A stretch of 64,000 nucleotides of DNA from an uncultured Eubacteriales bacterium. GTDB taxonomy: Bacteria; Bacillota; Clostridia; Christensenellales; UBA1242. The translations under genes and the position numbers were made by a program. The notes under the pieces are model-generated. The model was not told where the DNA came from, did not search any database, and was given only the letters and a program-made list of their open reading frames with translations. Of this stretch, positions 44,132 to 54,853 are shown one piece after another (position 1 is the first letter of the stretch; each line of letters starts with the position of its first letter). Location: the NCBI GenBank assembly GCA_948695535.1, contig CAPRTS010000002.1, forward strand, positions 3,975-67,974, read 5' to 3'.

Positions 44132-44509
44132 GTGGATGTTTTAAACGCTGTTTGCCAAGTGTTGGCGGTTGATCCGTGTACCGTAGAAGTTAATTACGCA
44201 TTTGTGCGTGGCAATGTTATCCGCCGCTTAAACAAAAAGTTTCGTCAAGTTGATAAAGTTACCGATGTTTTATCGTTTCCCGATGGCGACCTAAATCCAG
44301 AAACCGGAAAAAAGTTTATGGGCGATGTTTTAATTTGTCGTGCTGTTGCCCGTAAACAAGCCCGCAACTTGGGGCATTCCTTAGCACGGGAAATTACTTT
44401 TTTGCAAGTGCATGGAACTTTGCATCTATTCGGTTATGACCACCTTGATCCCGAAGAAGAAGCAAAAATGCTTGGACGACAACGTGAAATTATGGCATTA
44501 TTATCTTGA
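44132..44509 (+). CDS. ybeY: Endoribonuclease YbeY (rRNA maturation factor)
   Basis: A 125-aa metal enzyme with VTDVLSFPDGD, MGDVLIC and the zinc motif HGTLHLFGYDH. Acts in 16S rRNA end processing. phoH, normally just upstream in this gene order, is absent. Confidence 0.93.
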   Translation: MDVLNAVCQVLAVDPCTVEVNYAFVRGNVIRRLNKKFRQVDKVTDVLSFPDGDLNPETGKKFMGDVLICRAVARKQARNLGHSLAREITFLQVHGTLHLFGYDHLDPEEEAKMLGRQREIMALLS

Positions 44510-44928
44510 TGGAATTTGTGTTAAGTAAAGAAATCATTGCTCGTTTAATAGATACCGCCAAAAGTTACGCGGATAATGCCTATTGCCCATATTCCAACGT
44601 GGCGGTAGGGGCGTCCGTGTTGTGTGCTGACAATATTATTTTGGGTGGTTGTAATATTGAAACCGGTGATTATTCAGCACCATCTTTTTCGGCGGGAGAT
44701 ACCGTTATTGCCAAAGCGATTAGTGAAGGCTATACCCAAATGTTGGCATTATGTCTATATTCACGGGATAATTTAATCTATCCAAATGCTACAACTCGCC
44801 AATACTTATGTGAATTTAATGGTAAAATTAAAATAATTGTGGCTAATGATAAAACTTACGAGGTTGTAGACAACTTAACTTCAATCTATTTGTTTCCACC
44901 GAGTATGCCTGAGCAAGGTGACGAATGA
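44509..44928 (+). CDS. Cytidine deaminase-like protein lacking its zinc site
   Basis: Overlaps the ybeY stop; 139 aa. The fold is clear: YCPYSNVAVGASVL, GGCNIETGDYSA, AKAISEG and TTRQYLCEF line up with Cdd. But the CAER box reads SAGD (61-64) and PCGACRQ reads PNATTRQ (92-98), so all three zinc cysteines and the catalytic Glu are lost. It should not deaminate cytidine. The gene remains in its normal place between ybeY and era and has no frameshift, so it may have a binding or structural role. Confidence 0.85.
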   Translation: MEFVLSKEIIARLIDTAKSYADNAYCPYSNVAVGASVLCADNIILGGCNIETGDYSAPSFSAGDTVIAKAISEGYTQMLALCLYSRDNLIYPNATTRQYLCEFNGKIKIIVANDKTYEVVDNLTSIYLFPPSMPEQGDE

Positions 44929-45794
44929 GCAGGCATAAATGTGGTACAGTTGCTATTATTGGTGAGCCAAATGCGGGTAAGAGTTCTTTGCTTAACGCTT
45001 TGGTTGGCACCACGGTGGCCATTACCGCGGCTATGGCGGGTACCACTCGTCAAGCCATTCGTGGTGTTTTAAATACTGATAATGCGCAAATTATTTTTGT
45101 TGATACACCGGGTATGCAAGCCGCTACCAATTTATTAGAACGACAAATGAACCGTGCTATTTCTGGAGCAGTAAAAACTGCTGACGTACTTTGTTTTGTG
45201 CTTGACGCAACTAATGTCACAGAGCGAGCTTTGCGTAAGTTAGGTAATTACCAAGATTTTGGTGCGCCGGTAATTTTAGCCTTGACTAAGATTGATTGCG
45301 TGCCACCCGCCAAAGTGATGAATGCTTTGCAACGTTTACGTGATTTTACCTTTATTAAAGATTTTGTTCCTGTTTCCGCATTAAAACGCCAAGGCTTAAC
45401 GGATTTGATCAGTTGTTTCACCAAGTATTTGCCGGTCGGTGAACCAATTTTTGACCGTGATGTTTACACCGACAGTACGGAACGGGCTATGGCTGCCGAA
45501 ATTATTCGTGGGGCGGTGATTAACCATACGGCTGACGAAGTGCCAGCCGGTGTGAAAGTAGTAATTACAGAGTTCGCAACCGTTAATCGGTCGATAAAAA
45601 TTGCGGCCGATATTATTTGCGATAAAGTGAACCATAAAAAAATCATTATTGGTGCACAAGGTAAAATGATTCGCCAAATTGGTATTGACGCGCGGCGTAA
45701 TTTGGAAAAATTATTAGGTCGTCATGTGGTTCTGTCAACTTTTGTTATTGTCCGTGCGGGGTGGCGCGACCAAGTTAATTGGCTACGTGATTAG
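44925..45794 (+). CDS. era: GTPase Era
   Basis: A 289-aa protein with G1 GEPNAGKSS, G3 DTPGMQ, G4 LTKID and the KH-domain motif IIGAQGKMIRQIGIDARRNL. Binds 16S rRNA during 30S assembly. Overlaps the previous gene by 4 bp. Confidence 0.95.
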   Translation: MSRHKCGTVAIIGEPNAGKSSLLNALVGTTVAITAAMAGTTRQAIRGVLNTDNAQIIFVDTPGMQAATNLLERQMNRAISGAVKTADVLCFVLDATNVTERALRKLGNYQDFGAPVILALTKIDCVPPAKVMNALQRLRDFTFIKDFVPVSALKRQGLTDLISCFTKYLPVGEPIFDRDVYTDSTERAMAAEIIRGAVINHTADEVPAGVKVVITEFATVNRSIKIAADIICDKVNHKKIIIGAQGKMIRQIGIDARRNLEKLLGRHVVLSTFVIVRAGWRDQVNWLRD

Positions 45795-46678
45795 TAGTAT
45801 TGTTTACGATTTTTGATAATTTCCCAATATTGGTGTTCCAAAGAGCGGAAAACGCGATTGGCGCCTAACACGGTAATATGTTTTTCGATTAATTTGTCAA
45901 CCACGTTTTGCACACGTTCGGGTTTTAAGTTGACAATAACTTGGTCACCACATAATTTAACGGGAACCTTGAATTCTTCGTTAATAACTTTGGCGGCATA
46001 GTTGGGTTGCGCGACGGTAACCGCTAACTTGGCTTGGTCAAATTCGCGGGCAATCATTTGGTTGTAAGATTGGATAGCAATAATCATGCCGTCATCAATA
46101 ATCGCAATTGTGTCGCAGAATTCTTCGATTTCGGCCATTTTGCGTGCCGTAACAATGACAGCCGTTTTAAATTCGGTACTAATTTTTTTGAGAATCACGC
46201 GTAAGTCTTTGGCTTCGGCTGGGGTAAGGTTGGTAAAAGGCGCGTCCAAAATTAAAATATCCGTACGGGCAATTAAGGGTAAGGCAATTTTCAAACGGTC
46301 TTTTTCACTGTTGGTTAAATTGCTAACGCGAGTAGACAAGTGGTCACGTAAGTTAAATAAGGTTAAAATATTTTTAACTTTGCTTTTGCGACATACACGG
46401 TTGTTAATGCGACAATAAGTTTTAATTACCGTGTGTACGGTGTCGCGAGGCATAAATTGTTCGCGGGGAATAAAAGCGCCAAGAAATTGGTCGGCTGGTA
46501 TTTTAATTGTGCCTTTGGTTTTGCGGGACAAAGTTAAAATCAATTTGGATAATAGGCTTTTGCCACTTTGGTGTTCACCAACTATTGCTAAAATTTCACT
46601 TTCGTGCAAAGTAAGATTGACGCTGGCCATTAACTGCTTGCGGGCAGTAGTTTTTTCTAAATTATTAATCTCTAACAT
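45791..46678 (-). CDS. ABC-transporter ATPase subunit
   Basis: A 295-aa ATPase with Walker A GEHQSGKS, a degenerate signature LTNSEKDR (LSGGQ expected) and Walker B ILILDAP. The C-terminal 80 residues resemble the regulatory end of BcrA/YtrB-type exporters. It overlaps the PadR-membrane gene, so both form one unit, but no ordinary permease gene is present. Confidence 0.85.
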   Translation of the reverse strand: MLEINNLEKTTARKQLMASVNLTLHESEILAIVGEHQSGKSLLSKLILTLSRKTKGTIKIPADQFLGAFIPREQFMPRDTVHTVIKTYCRINNRVCRKSKVKNILTLFNLRDHLSTRVSNLTNSEKDRLKIALPLIARTDILILDAPFTNLTPAEAKDLRVILKKISTEFKTAVIVTARKMAEIEEFCDTIAIIDDGMIIAIQSYNQMIAREFDQAKLAVTVAQPNYAAKVINEEFKVPVKLCGDQVIVNLKPERVQNVVDKLIEKHITVLGANRVFRSLEHQYWEIIKNRKQYY

Positions 46679-47643
46679 CTAAACACCTTTCCTTTGCGTA
46701 AAGCAATCATTAACAAACATTCGACGACTGGCACAAACGCGAAAAGACCTAGCCAAATTAATCCCAGTGAATGATTGACGCCACAAACGATACCAATCAC
46801 TACCATTAAACAAATCGTGGCTACCGCCCGCCAACGGAAAGACTTTCCGCGCAGGAACATGGCTTTGGCCTTGGGAAAAACAAGGTAAATAGCCAATACC
46901 ACGGCAAAGTAGGTTAGTAAACAAATGTAAACCAAATTGTAATATTCGACTTTTGCCGTTTTAGCCAAAGAGAAAAGTGCGTTGAACAACACAAACAAGG
47001 CAATGGTCACTAAACTAGCCACAATGCGTAAAAGATTAATTGCAACGAAATCGTTACCAACTGGGACTTGATTTAATTTTAGTAACGGCCGCAGATTAGG
47101 ACTGCCCAAAGTTCCCGTTAGGTTAATCGTCATTTGTTTGTGTTTAACCTCGTCGGTGGCACTGACTTTATCGGTCGGTAATAAATAGGGCGAAATTTTG
47201 GTTTTATTGGCTAGCGTCGGTTCGGGCTCGCGGTTGAGTTTTAATACTCGTTTATCTTCGGCAACTTCGTTCAAACTGGGGTGGTTGTTCAAAGGTAAAG
47301 AAAAAGCTTCTTCCAAAGTAGAGTAGGTTTTATGGTCTTCTTTTACTTGCGTCTTTAATAATTCGTAATCGATTTCAATGGGGTTCTTTTCGCGATACTC
47401 ACGACCCGTTTTAGTAATGTTGTAAACATGGCGACGCCCCCCAATTTCGGCTTCTTGCCAGTAACTGTTGACCAATTTACGGGTAGCCATTTTATGCAAA
47501 GCCGAATAAAGGGTTGGTAACGACATAATGACGGCGTTACCCGAAAGACGTTTAATTTCCTCAATCATTTCGACGCCATACATTGGTCGAATATTGAGCA
47601 AATTTAAAATCTGGATTTCGGTCATTGATTTACGGCGTGCCAC
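46672..47643 (-). CDS. PadR-type regulator fused to membrane domain
   Basis: A 323-aa protein starting with GTG. Residues 1-90 are a PadR winged helix (ILNLLNIRPMYGVEMIEEIK, LPTLYSALHKMATRKLV, GGRRHVYNITKTGRE). A linker follows and then four membrane segments (about 210-320). Fusion to membrane helices is unusual; it may sense or partner the ABC ATPase. Promoter TTGACA-18-TAAACT lies 6 nt before the GTG. Confidence 0.85.
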   Translation of the reverse strand: MARRKSMTEIQILNLLNIRPMYGVEMIEEIKRLSGNAVIMSLPTLYSALHKMATRKLVNSYWQEAEIGGRRHVYNITKTGREYREKNPIEIDYELLKTQVKEDHKTYSTLEEAFSLPLNNHPSLNEVAEDKRVLKLNREPEPTLANKTKISPYLLPTDKVSATDEVKHKQMTINLTGTLGSPNLRPLLKLNQVPVGNDFVAINLLRIVASLVTIALFVLFNALFSLAKTAKVEYYNLVYICLLTYFAVVLAIYLVFPKAKAMFLRGKSFRWRAVATICLMVVIGIVCGVNHSLGLIWLGLFAFVPVVECLLMIALRKGKVFRC

Positions 47644-47708
47644 AAAACAAGTTTAATGTCGAAACAATGTTCTTGTCAAGTTAAACTCAATTGGGCTACT
47701 TTATAATA

Positions 47709-48386
47709 ATGTTAGACCCGCGCAATATTATTCGTACTAATAGTCGTACATTGTCTTTAATGGTTAATGCCCGTGGGGAGTTAATTGTTAAGGCTCCGTA
47801 TAATTTTCCGGAACATAAAATATTCGCGTTTATTAAAGAAAAACAAGATTGGATTATTAAAAAACAAAACGCGGTGCGTGCTAATTCTTATATCAACCAA
47901 AACGTGGTCAATTACACTGTCTTTTTGTTTTTGGGACAAGAATTGACGCCCGTGATTGCTAATGATGTGAAAGAAATAATGATTGATGGTGGGCGACTGC
48001 TGATTCCTGCCAAAATCCCCGAAGAAAAGATTCTTAACCGCATTGAAAAATGGTATCGTAAAGTGGCCTTAGAAGTCATCGTCGAACGGGTTAACTTTAT
48101 GGCGACGCGACTGCATTTGCACCCGACCAGCGTTACCACCAACAACAACAAAACCCGCTGGGGTGTCTGCGACAATAAGGGCAATATCGCGCTTAATTGG
48201 CGTGCGATATTTTTACCGCCCAATTTGTTGGATTATGTCGTAGTGCACGAACTGTGCCATTTATTGGAGTTCAACCACACCAAGGCTTTTTGGTCGATTG
48301 TCGGTAACGTGATTCCCGATTACCAAAGCGTGCGTAAACACTTGAAATGTTTGAATTATTTAATCATGTTATTTAGAAAAGAATAA
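47709..48386 (+). CDS. YgjP/UTP pyrophosphatase-like metal hydrolase (SprT-type motif)
   Basis: A 225-aa protein with the typical N-terminus (IRTNSRTLSLMVNARGELIV), WGVCDNKGNIALNWRAIFLP and the zinc motif HELCHLLEFNH. Usual for the YgjP-like family (DUF45). ATG at 47709 lies 1 nt after a TATAAT, so the true start or promoter is uncertain. Confidence 0.85.
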   Translation: MLDPRNIIRTNSRTLSLMVNARGELIVKAPYNFPEHKIFAFIKEKQDWIIKKQNAVRANSYINQNVVNYTVFLFLGQELTPVIANDVKEIMIDGGRLLIPAKIPEEKILNRIEKWYRKVALEVIVERVNFMATRLHLHPTSVTTNNNKTRWGVCDNKGNIALNWRAIFLPPNLLDYVVVHELCHLLEFNHTKAFWSIVGNVIPDYQSVRKHLKCLNYLIMLFRKE

Positions 48387-48398
48387 CCCGAATTTTAC

Positions 48399-48427
48399 TT
48401 GCCGTAACTTGCCGATAATGTTATAAT
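48399..48427 (+). promoter_or_regulatory. Promoter of the phase-variable secreted protein, leaderless
   Basis: TTGCCG, 17 bp, TATAAT (48422-48427), 7 nt before the ATG at 48435. Confidence 0.65.
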
Positions 48428-48434
48428 ACAACAT

Positions 48435-49989
<1,555 letters not shown>

Positions 49990-50105
49990 TTGACCGGTCG
50001 CATAGTGGTATTCTTATCGCTATTTGGTAATTTTTTGCGAACAAAATTGTTACCATAAGGCAATTACTACTTGTTTTCTTGCTTGGGAAGGAGTAAACTA
50101 TTATT

Positions 50106-51284
50106 ATGGCACAATATAGAGATGTGTATATGGACAACGCCGCCACAACCTATTGCAACGGCGAAGTTTTTTTCGCAATGCAACCTTATTTTATTTCCAG
50201 TTTTGGTACACCTGATTCCTTACACCAAATTGGGGCGGACGCTAAACAAGCCATTGACGATGCGCGAGCCAGCGTAGCCCGCATTATCAATGCAGATCCC
50301 GAAGAAATTTATTTTACGTCGGGGGCAACGGAGGCTAATAACTGGTTAATTAAAGGTATTGTGGAAGCCGCCGAAATTAAACGGGTAATCGTCAGCGAGA
50401 TTGAACACCCCAGTATTATTGAAACGACCCGTTGGCTGGCTGCAAACGGAGTTGAAGTTGATTACGTAAAAGTTGACGAAAATGGTATTATTTCGATACC
50501 TGATTTATTGGCCAAATTGGCGAAACCCGCATGCCTAGTTTCGGTCATGACCGCCAACCACGAAGTTGGGACGGTACAATACATTAACACCATTGCTAAT
50601 ATCTGTGCACAAAATGGTGTTTATTTTCATACTGATGCAACCCAGGCGATTGATAGTGTACATATTGATGTTAAAGAAATGGATATTACGGCCTTGTCGT
50701 TGTCGGGACATAAAATTTATGGGCCCAAAGGCGTTGGCGCCTTGTACCTAAAAAAAGGTACTCGCATTGCAACCTTCATGCATGGCGGTAATCAAGAACA
50801 TGGTTATCGTGCCGGAACTTACAATGTACCCGCGATTGTTGGGTTAGGTAAGGCGGTAGAAATTTGTATGCGTGATAACAACGTTAATAATGCTCGCATT
50901 AAACAATTACGTGATTATTTTATTAAAGAAGTTGAAAGCAAAATTCCGGCTGTCAAACTTAATGGTCACCGCACGCAACGTTTGGCTAATAATGTTAATT
51001 TTTCTTTCCAAGCCATTGAAGGGGAAAGCATTACTACCTTATTGGCTTTGCAAGGTATTTGTGCGGCAACCGGCAGCGCCAGCAGTAACGAATGGTTAAG
51101 TCGCAGTCACGTTTTACAAGCCATGGGGGTTAGTGACGAAATGATTAATGGTTCGGTGCGTTTTACTTTGGGACGTTCGACAACTAAGGAAGATATAGAC
51201 TATACTGTTGAACATTTAATCGCTGTGGTGCATCGTTTGCGCGCGATGAGTCCGTTGAAAATTGGAGGTACGAAAAATGTATAA
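50106..51284 (+). CDS. nifS: NifS/IscS-type aminotransferase lacking the catalytic Cys
   Basis: A 392-aa PLP enzyme of class V. It has YMDNAATTYC at the N-terminus, TSGATEANNWLI, HTDATQAIDS, and SGHKIYGPKG with the PLP Lys203. At the active loop it reads ATGSASSNEW where desulfurases have TGSAC, so the sulfur-accepting Cys is Ser326. A Cys at 319 is close but not in the usual place. Length and other motifs are intact. AAGGAG precedes the ATG. It overlaps the NifU-like gene. Confidence 0.88.
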   Translation: MAQYRDVYMDNAATTYCNGEVFFAMQPYFISSFGTPDSLHQIGADAKQAIDDARASVARIINADPEEIYFTSGATEANNWLIKGIVEAAEIKRVIVSEIEHPSIIETTRWLAANGVEVDYVKVDENGIISIPDLLAKLAKPACLVSVMTANHEVGTVQYINTIANICAQNGVYFHTDATQAIDSVHIDVKEMDITALSLSGHKIYGPKGVGALYLKKGTRIATFMHGGNQEHGYRAGTYNVPAIVGLGKAVEICMRDNNVNNARIKQLRDYFIKEVESKIPAVKLNGHRTQRLANNVNFSFQAIEGESITTLLALQGICAATGSASSNEWLSRSHVLQAMGVSDEMINGSVRFTLGRSTTKEDIDYTVEHLIAVVHRLRAMSPLKIGGTKNV

Positions 51285-51666
51285 CGAAGTAGTAATGTCG
51301 CGTTTCCAAAATCCGCGTAATGCCGGTATTATTACCAGTGCTGACGGCGTTGGACAAGTTGGTAATGTGCGCAGTGGTGACATCATGAAAATTTACTTAC
51401 GAGTTGAAAAGGGCATGATTACTAACGCTAAATTCAAAACTTTTGGCGGTGTTGCGGCGATCGCCGCTACTGATGTGGCTTGCGATATGATTAAAGGCAA
51501 AACGGTCGAAGCTGCATTAAAAATTACTAATCAAGACATTTTGACGTTATTGGGTGGTTTACCTGAAATGAAAATCCATTGCACAGTATTGGCGCAAGAA
51601 GTTATTGCCGACGCGGTCAAGGATTATCACAAAAAATTAGAAAAAGATAATAAAAAGAAGAATTAA
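51277..51666 (+). CDS. nifU: NifU/IscU-like scaffold lacking two of three cysteines
   Basis: ATG at 51277 with GGAGG (129 aa). The fold is clear: FQNPRNAGI, GNVRSGDIMK, FKTFGGVAAIAA, LGGLPEMKIHCTVLAQ. Cluster ligands would be C-x-D, C and H-C. Here the first is Ser33 (RSGD), the second Gly58, and only His101-Cys102 remain, with an extra Cys69. It is unlikely to hold a normal 2Fe-2S cluster. Paired with a NifS that also lacks its Cys. Confidence 0.88.
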   Translation: MYNEVVMSRFQNPRNAGIITSADGVGQVGNVRSGDIMKIYLRVEKGMITNAKFKTFGGVAAIAATDVACDMIKGKTVEAALKITNQDILTLLGGLPEMKIHCTVLAQEVIADAVKDYHKKLEKDNKKKN

Positions 51667-51669
51667 ATT

Positions 51670-52719
51670 ATGTTGGACTATGCGGTAATACACAAGGCAA
51701 AAGATAAATTGGCAAATATTGGCGATTTGGTGACCGCAAAGCGCAACGATTTATCGGCTTTATTAAAAAAACAAGAAAGCGATTGGAATAACATTGAACA
51801 AAACAAAAAAATAAAGGTATTACAAGATTTTGTTGACGAATACGATAAAATTAGTCGCGACCTTGATGATTTTTTAGAATTGACTACTGTTTGTGCGGAA
51901 AACGAATTAGTCGACGAATACGCACGAGTTAACCAAACTTTCAACGATTTTTATGTTAAAACTTTATTGGTCGGTAAATATGACAGTTGCAATTGTGTCT
52001 TAAACATTACAGCTGGTGCGGGCGGTACGGAAGCCCAAGACTGGGCGGAAATGGTGATGCGGATGCAGTGTCGTTTCGCCGAACAACAAAATTTTGATTA
52101 CGAAATTACTGACATTGAAGAAGGTGATGGTGCCGGCATCAAGGGCGCATCTATTGCTATTACCGGCGTTAACGCTTATGGTATTTTCAAAAGCGAAGCG
52201 GGAGTTCACCGTTTAGTCCGCATCAGCCCATTTGACGCAAACAAACGTCGTCACACCAGTTTTGTGGCCATTGAGGTAATCCCCCAGATTGAAAAGACTG
52301 AATACAAAGTTGATGAAAAAGATTTACGTATTGACGTTTATCGTGCTTCGGGTGCAGGTGGCCAACACATTAACAAAACCGAAAGTGCAGTGCGGATTAC
52401 GCATCTTCCTACGGGCATTGTTTGCACTTGCCAAAATGGACGCAGTCAAATTCAAAACCGCCAAACGTGTATGCAAAACTTGTTGTCTAAATTGGAATAC
52501 ATATATTACGAAAACGAACGACGCAAGTTAAAGAATTTGCAACCAATTCAGATGAAAATCGAATGGGGCAGTCAAATTCGCAGCTATGTTTTCTGTCCGT
52601 ATACTTTGGTGAAAGACCACCGTACCGGGGCCGAAACTTCTAATATTGAAAAAGTTATGGACGGTGACTTGAAAATGTTTTCGGATGCTTTTTTACTACA
52701 CAATCAAGGTGAAAACTGA
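51670..52719 (+). CDS. prfB: Peptide chain release factor 2
   Basis: A 349-aa RF2 with the SPF anticodon-like motif (VRISPFDANKRRHTSF) and GGQ (ASGAGGQHINKTES). No programmed frameshift site is present near the start; the frame is open from the ATG. It overlaps tsaD by one base. Confidence 0.95.
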   Translation: MLDYAVIHKAKDKLANIGDLVTAKRNDLSALLKKQESDWNNIEQNKKIKVLQDFVDEYDKISRDLDDFLELTTVCAENELVDEYARVNQTFNDFYVKTLLVGKYDSCNCVLNITAGAGGTEAQDWAEMVMRMQCRFAEQQNFDYEITDIEEGDGAGIKGASIAITGVNAYGIFKSEAGVHRLVRISPFDANKRRHTSFVAIEVIPQIEKTEYKVDEKDLRIDVYRASGAGGQHINKTESAVRITHLPTGIVCTCQNGRSQIQNRQTCMQNLLSKLEYIYYENERRKLKNLQPIQMKIEWGSQIRSYVFCPYTLVKDHRTGAETSNIEKVMDGDLKMFSDAFLLHNQGEN

Positions 52720-53657
52720 TGTTAACCTTGGGGGTAGAAACTTCCTGTGATGAAACCAGTGTGGCCGTAGTTGATGACCAAATGCGTATTTTGTCGAACG
52801 TAATTATTTCGCAGATTGATACGCATAAACAGTATGGTGGGGTGGTTCCGGAAATTGCTGCTCGACAACATATTACTAACATTTTGCCGGTGCTTGATGA
52901 GGCTTTACGAAAAGCTCAAATCAAGGTTACTGATCTTGATCAGGTGGCAGCAACTACTCATCCGGGATTGCCGGGAGCCGTTATGGTGGGGCGTGTCTTC
53001 GGGTACAGTTTGGCGGGGGCACTAAAAGTACCTTTTGCCGCCGTTAACCATTTACACGGTCATATTGCCAGTTTGAAACTGTCTAACCCTAATTTGCGGC
53101 CGCCAATGTTGTGTCTATTGGTTTCGGGCGGTCATACTTTGCTTTATTTGGTAAATGCTGATTGGACAACTGAATTATTAGTTACAACCACTGACGATGC
53201 AATTGGTGAGGCTTTTGATAAAGTAGCTCGCGTTTTGGGTATGCCGTATCCGGGTGGGCCACAAATTGCCCACAGGGCGGATATGACAACCGAATTTACA
53301 CCATTTATCAGTAAATTTCCCAAAGAAAACTTTTCATATTCAGGCTTAAAAACCGCCGTTTTAAATTACGTAAATCATGAACGTCAATTAGAACACGCGT
53401 TAAATATTTCGCAAATCTGTGCCAACTTTCAATACTGCGCAGTAGCGCAATTAGTGACGAAATGCCAAGCGTTATTGAAAAAATACCAAATCAAAACTTT
53501 GGGGATTTGTGGTGGTGTAGCGGCTAATCAATACCTTCGCGAACAATTTAGTAAACTTTGTGCTAAACTTAACGTTAAATTGTTTTTGCCTAAGCCAGAA
53601 TTGTGTGGTGATAACGCCGCTATGATTGCGGCTGCGGCATTATTAGGGATAAAATAA
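52719..53657 (+). CDS. tsaD: tRNA threonylcarbamoyladenosine synthase subunit TsaD
   Basis: A 312-aa ASKHA protein with GVETSCDETS, NHLHGHIAS (metal His pair), LVSGGHTLLYLV and GGVAANQYLRE. Makes t6A at position 37 of ANN-decoding tRNAs with TsaB/TsaE, which are not in the window. Confidence 0.95.
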   Translation: MLTLGVETSCDETSVAVVDDQMRILSNVIISQIDTHKQYGGVVPEIAARQHITNILPVLDEALRKAQIKVTDLDQVAATTHPGLPGAVMVGRVFGYSLAGALKVPFAAVNHLHGHIASLKLSNPNLRPPMLCLLVSGGHTLLYLVNADWTTELLVTTTDDAIGEAFDKVARVLGMPYPGGPQIAHRADMTTEFTPFISKFPKENFSYSGLKTAVLNYVNHERQLEHALNISQICANFQYCAVAQLVTKCQALLKKYQIKTLGICGGVAANQYLREQFSKLCAKLNVKLFLPKPELCGDNAAMIAAAALLGIK

Positions 53658-53702
53658 ATTGTCAAGTGAGTAAATTTCTTATATAGTTACTTGGGGGATT
53701 TA

Positions 53703-54839
53703 ATGGCAACAACGGCTAAGCGCAATGTAGCAACAAAGACAACAAAAAAAACTACTACGGCTAAAACGGTTAAGGTCGTACCCAAATCAACGTCTAAAAC
53801 GGCCACACAGAAAGTTACCGCTAAACCCAAGACCAGTAATGGTTCTAAAAATAAAGTGGCGACCCCTTCTAGTAAAAAAAACAGTACGAAACCAAACATC
53901 GCTTTATTCATTGATGTGGATAATGTAGGAATTAGCCGTGAAAATTTATTGGAAATTTTGTTCTTTGTAAGTGGTAAATATAATGTTGAATTGTGTAAAC
54001 TATATGGTTTCAGCGAGGACACCTTACCAGGTATTAAAGAAATAGCCAGCGATTACAATTTGATTACCGTGGGTAAAATGAAATTCAAAACCGTAGGTCA
54101 AAATTGCTTAGATTCACGAATACTGGTTGATGCGTACGAATGTGCCATAAAAAATGCTAAAACCTTAGACACAATTTTTGTCTGGTGCTATCCCTGTGAT
54201 TTGGCCGAATGTTTTGAAAAAATTATTGAGCAAGGTGTTGCCACAGCAACGATTGACAGTCGGGTATTTGATTGCAAAAATAAATTTGTGTCCCAAACTT
54301 TCAAGTTATATTCAGCGTACACTTTTGGTGGCAACAACCAAATGTATGGTCAAGTCCAAAATTCGCCAACGCCGACACCCATTATGCCTGCCGAACCAGA
54401 ACCACAAAATAAGACTACACCGACCACCGCTACAAGTGAAACCGCAATGCCTGAAACCATATCCGCACTAACTTCTCCTGCGGAAACCAATAGCGTTGTC
54501 GATAATAACGAATTAGAATCTTTTGATAATCAACCGGTGCCCGTATTGCCACGTCGTGAAATTGCCGAACGAACCAGTAAACCCGCCCAAGAAAAACAAC
54601 CAATTGATGAACTCGATGCTATTGCCGCGGAAATAAATCCCGCCGAAAGCATTGTCGATGCTATTTCACGCAAATTGAATATTACTCGACCAAACTTAGC
54701 AGAAGTTGAGCAAGAAATGGCTGAACGAAAAGAAGTGACAGAAACTATCTCCTTATTGGATATGATCAAGAAAGCGGGCATTATTGACGATGATACCGAT
54801 AAGCCACAAAAATACGAAGACACAATTGGCGATTTGTGA
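53703..54839 (+). CDS. NYN-domain (LabA-like) putative RNase
   Basis: ATG at 53703 with GGGGG (378 aa). A Lys/Thr-rich disordered N-terminus (1-65), an NYN/PIN-like domain (about 66-215) with IALFIDVDNVGI (first Asp pair), DSRILVDAYECA and VWCYPCDLAEC, then a long Pro/Glu-rich disordered region and a C-terminal SLLDMIKKAGIID helix. The domain usually cuts RNA with metal ions. Confidence 0.8.
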   Translation: MATTAKRNVATKTTKKTTTAKTVKVVPKSTSKTATQKVTAKPKTSNGSKNKVATPSSKKNSTKPNIALFIDVDNVGISRENLLEILFFVSGKYNVELCKLYGFSEDTLPGIKEIASDYNLITVGKMKFKTVGQNCLDSRILVDAYECAIKNAKTLDTIFVWCYPCDLAECFEKIIEQGVATATIDSRVFDCKNKFVSQTFKLYSAYTFGGNNQMYGQVQNSPTPTPIMPAEPEPQNKTTPTTATSETAMPETISALTSPAETNSVVDNNELESFDNQPVPVLPRREIAERTSKPAQEKQPIDELDAIAAEINPAESIVDAISRKLNITRPNLAEVEQEMAERKEVTETISLLDMIKKAGIIDDDTDKPQKYEDTIGDL

Positions 54840-54845
54840 TATAAT
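54837..54845 (+). promoter_or_regulatory. alaS promoter, extended -10, leaderless
   Basis: TGA followed by TATAAT (54840-54845), 8 nt before the ATG. No T-box leader is possible. Confidence 0.65.
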
Positions 54846-54853
54846 ACTTTATT

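Noticed and set aside
44927..45116. Degenerate Era GTPase like the neighbouring pseudoenzyme
   Set aside because: G1, G3 and G4 motifs and the KH motif are all intact.
50000..50060. Terminator after the DUF6273 gene (GGTAA/TTACC arms)
   Set aside because: The stem is only 5 bp with a long loop and no T run after it.
51670..51800. Programmed +1 frameshift in prfB
   Set aside because: The frame is open from the ATG and no in-frame TGA with a slippery CTT is present near the start.
54840..54853. T-box leader before alaS
   Set aside because: The -10 box is 8 nt from the ATG and the preceding gene ends just before it; no leader exists.
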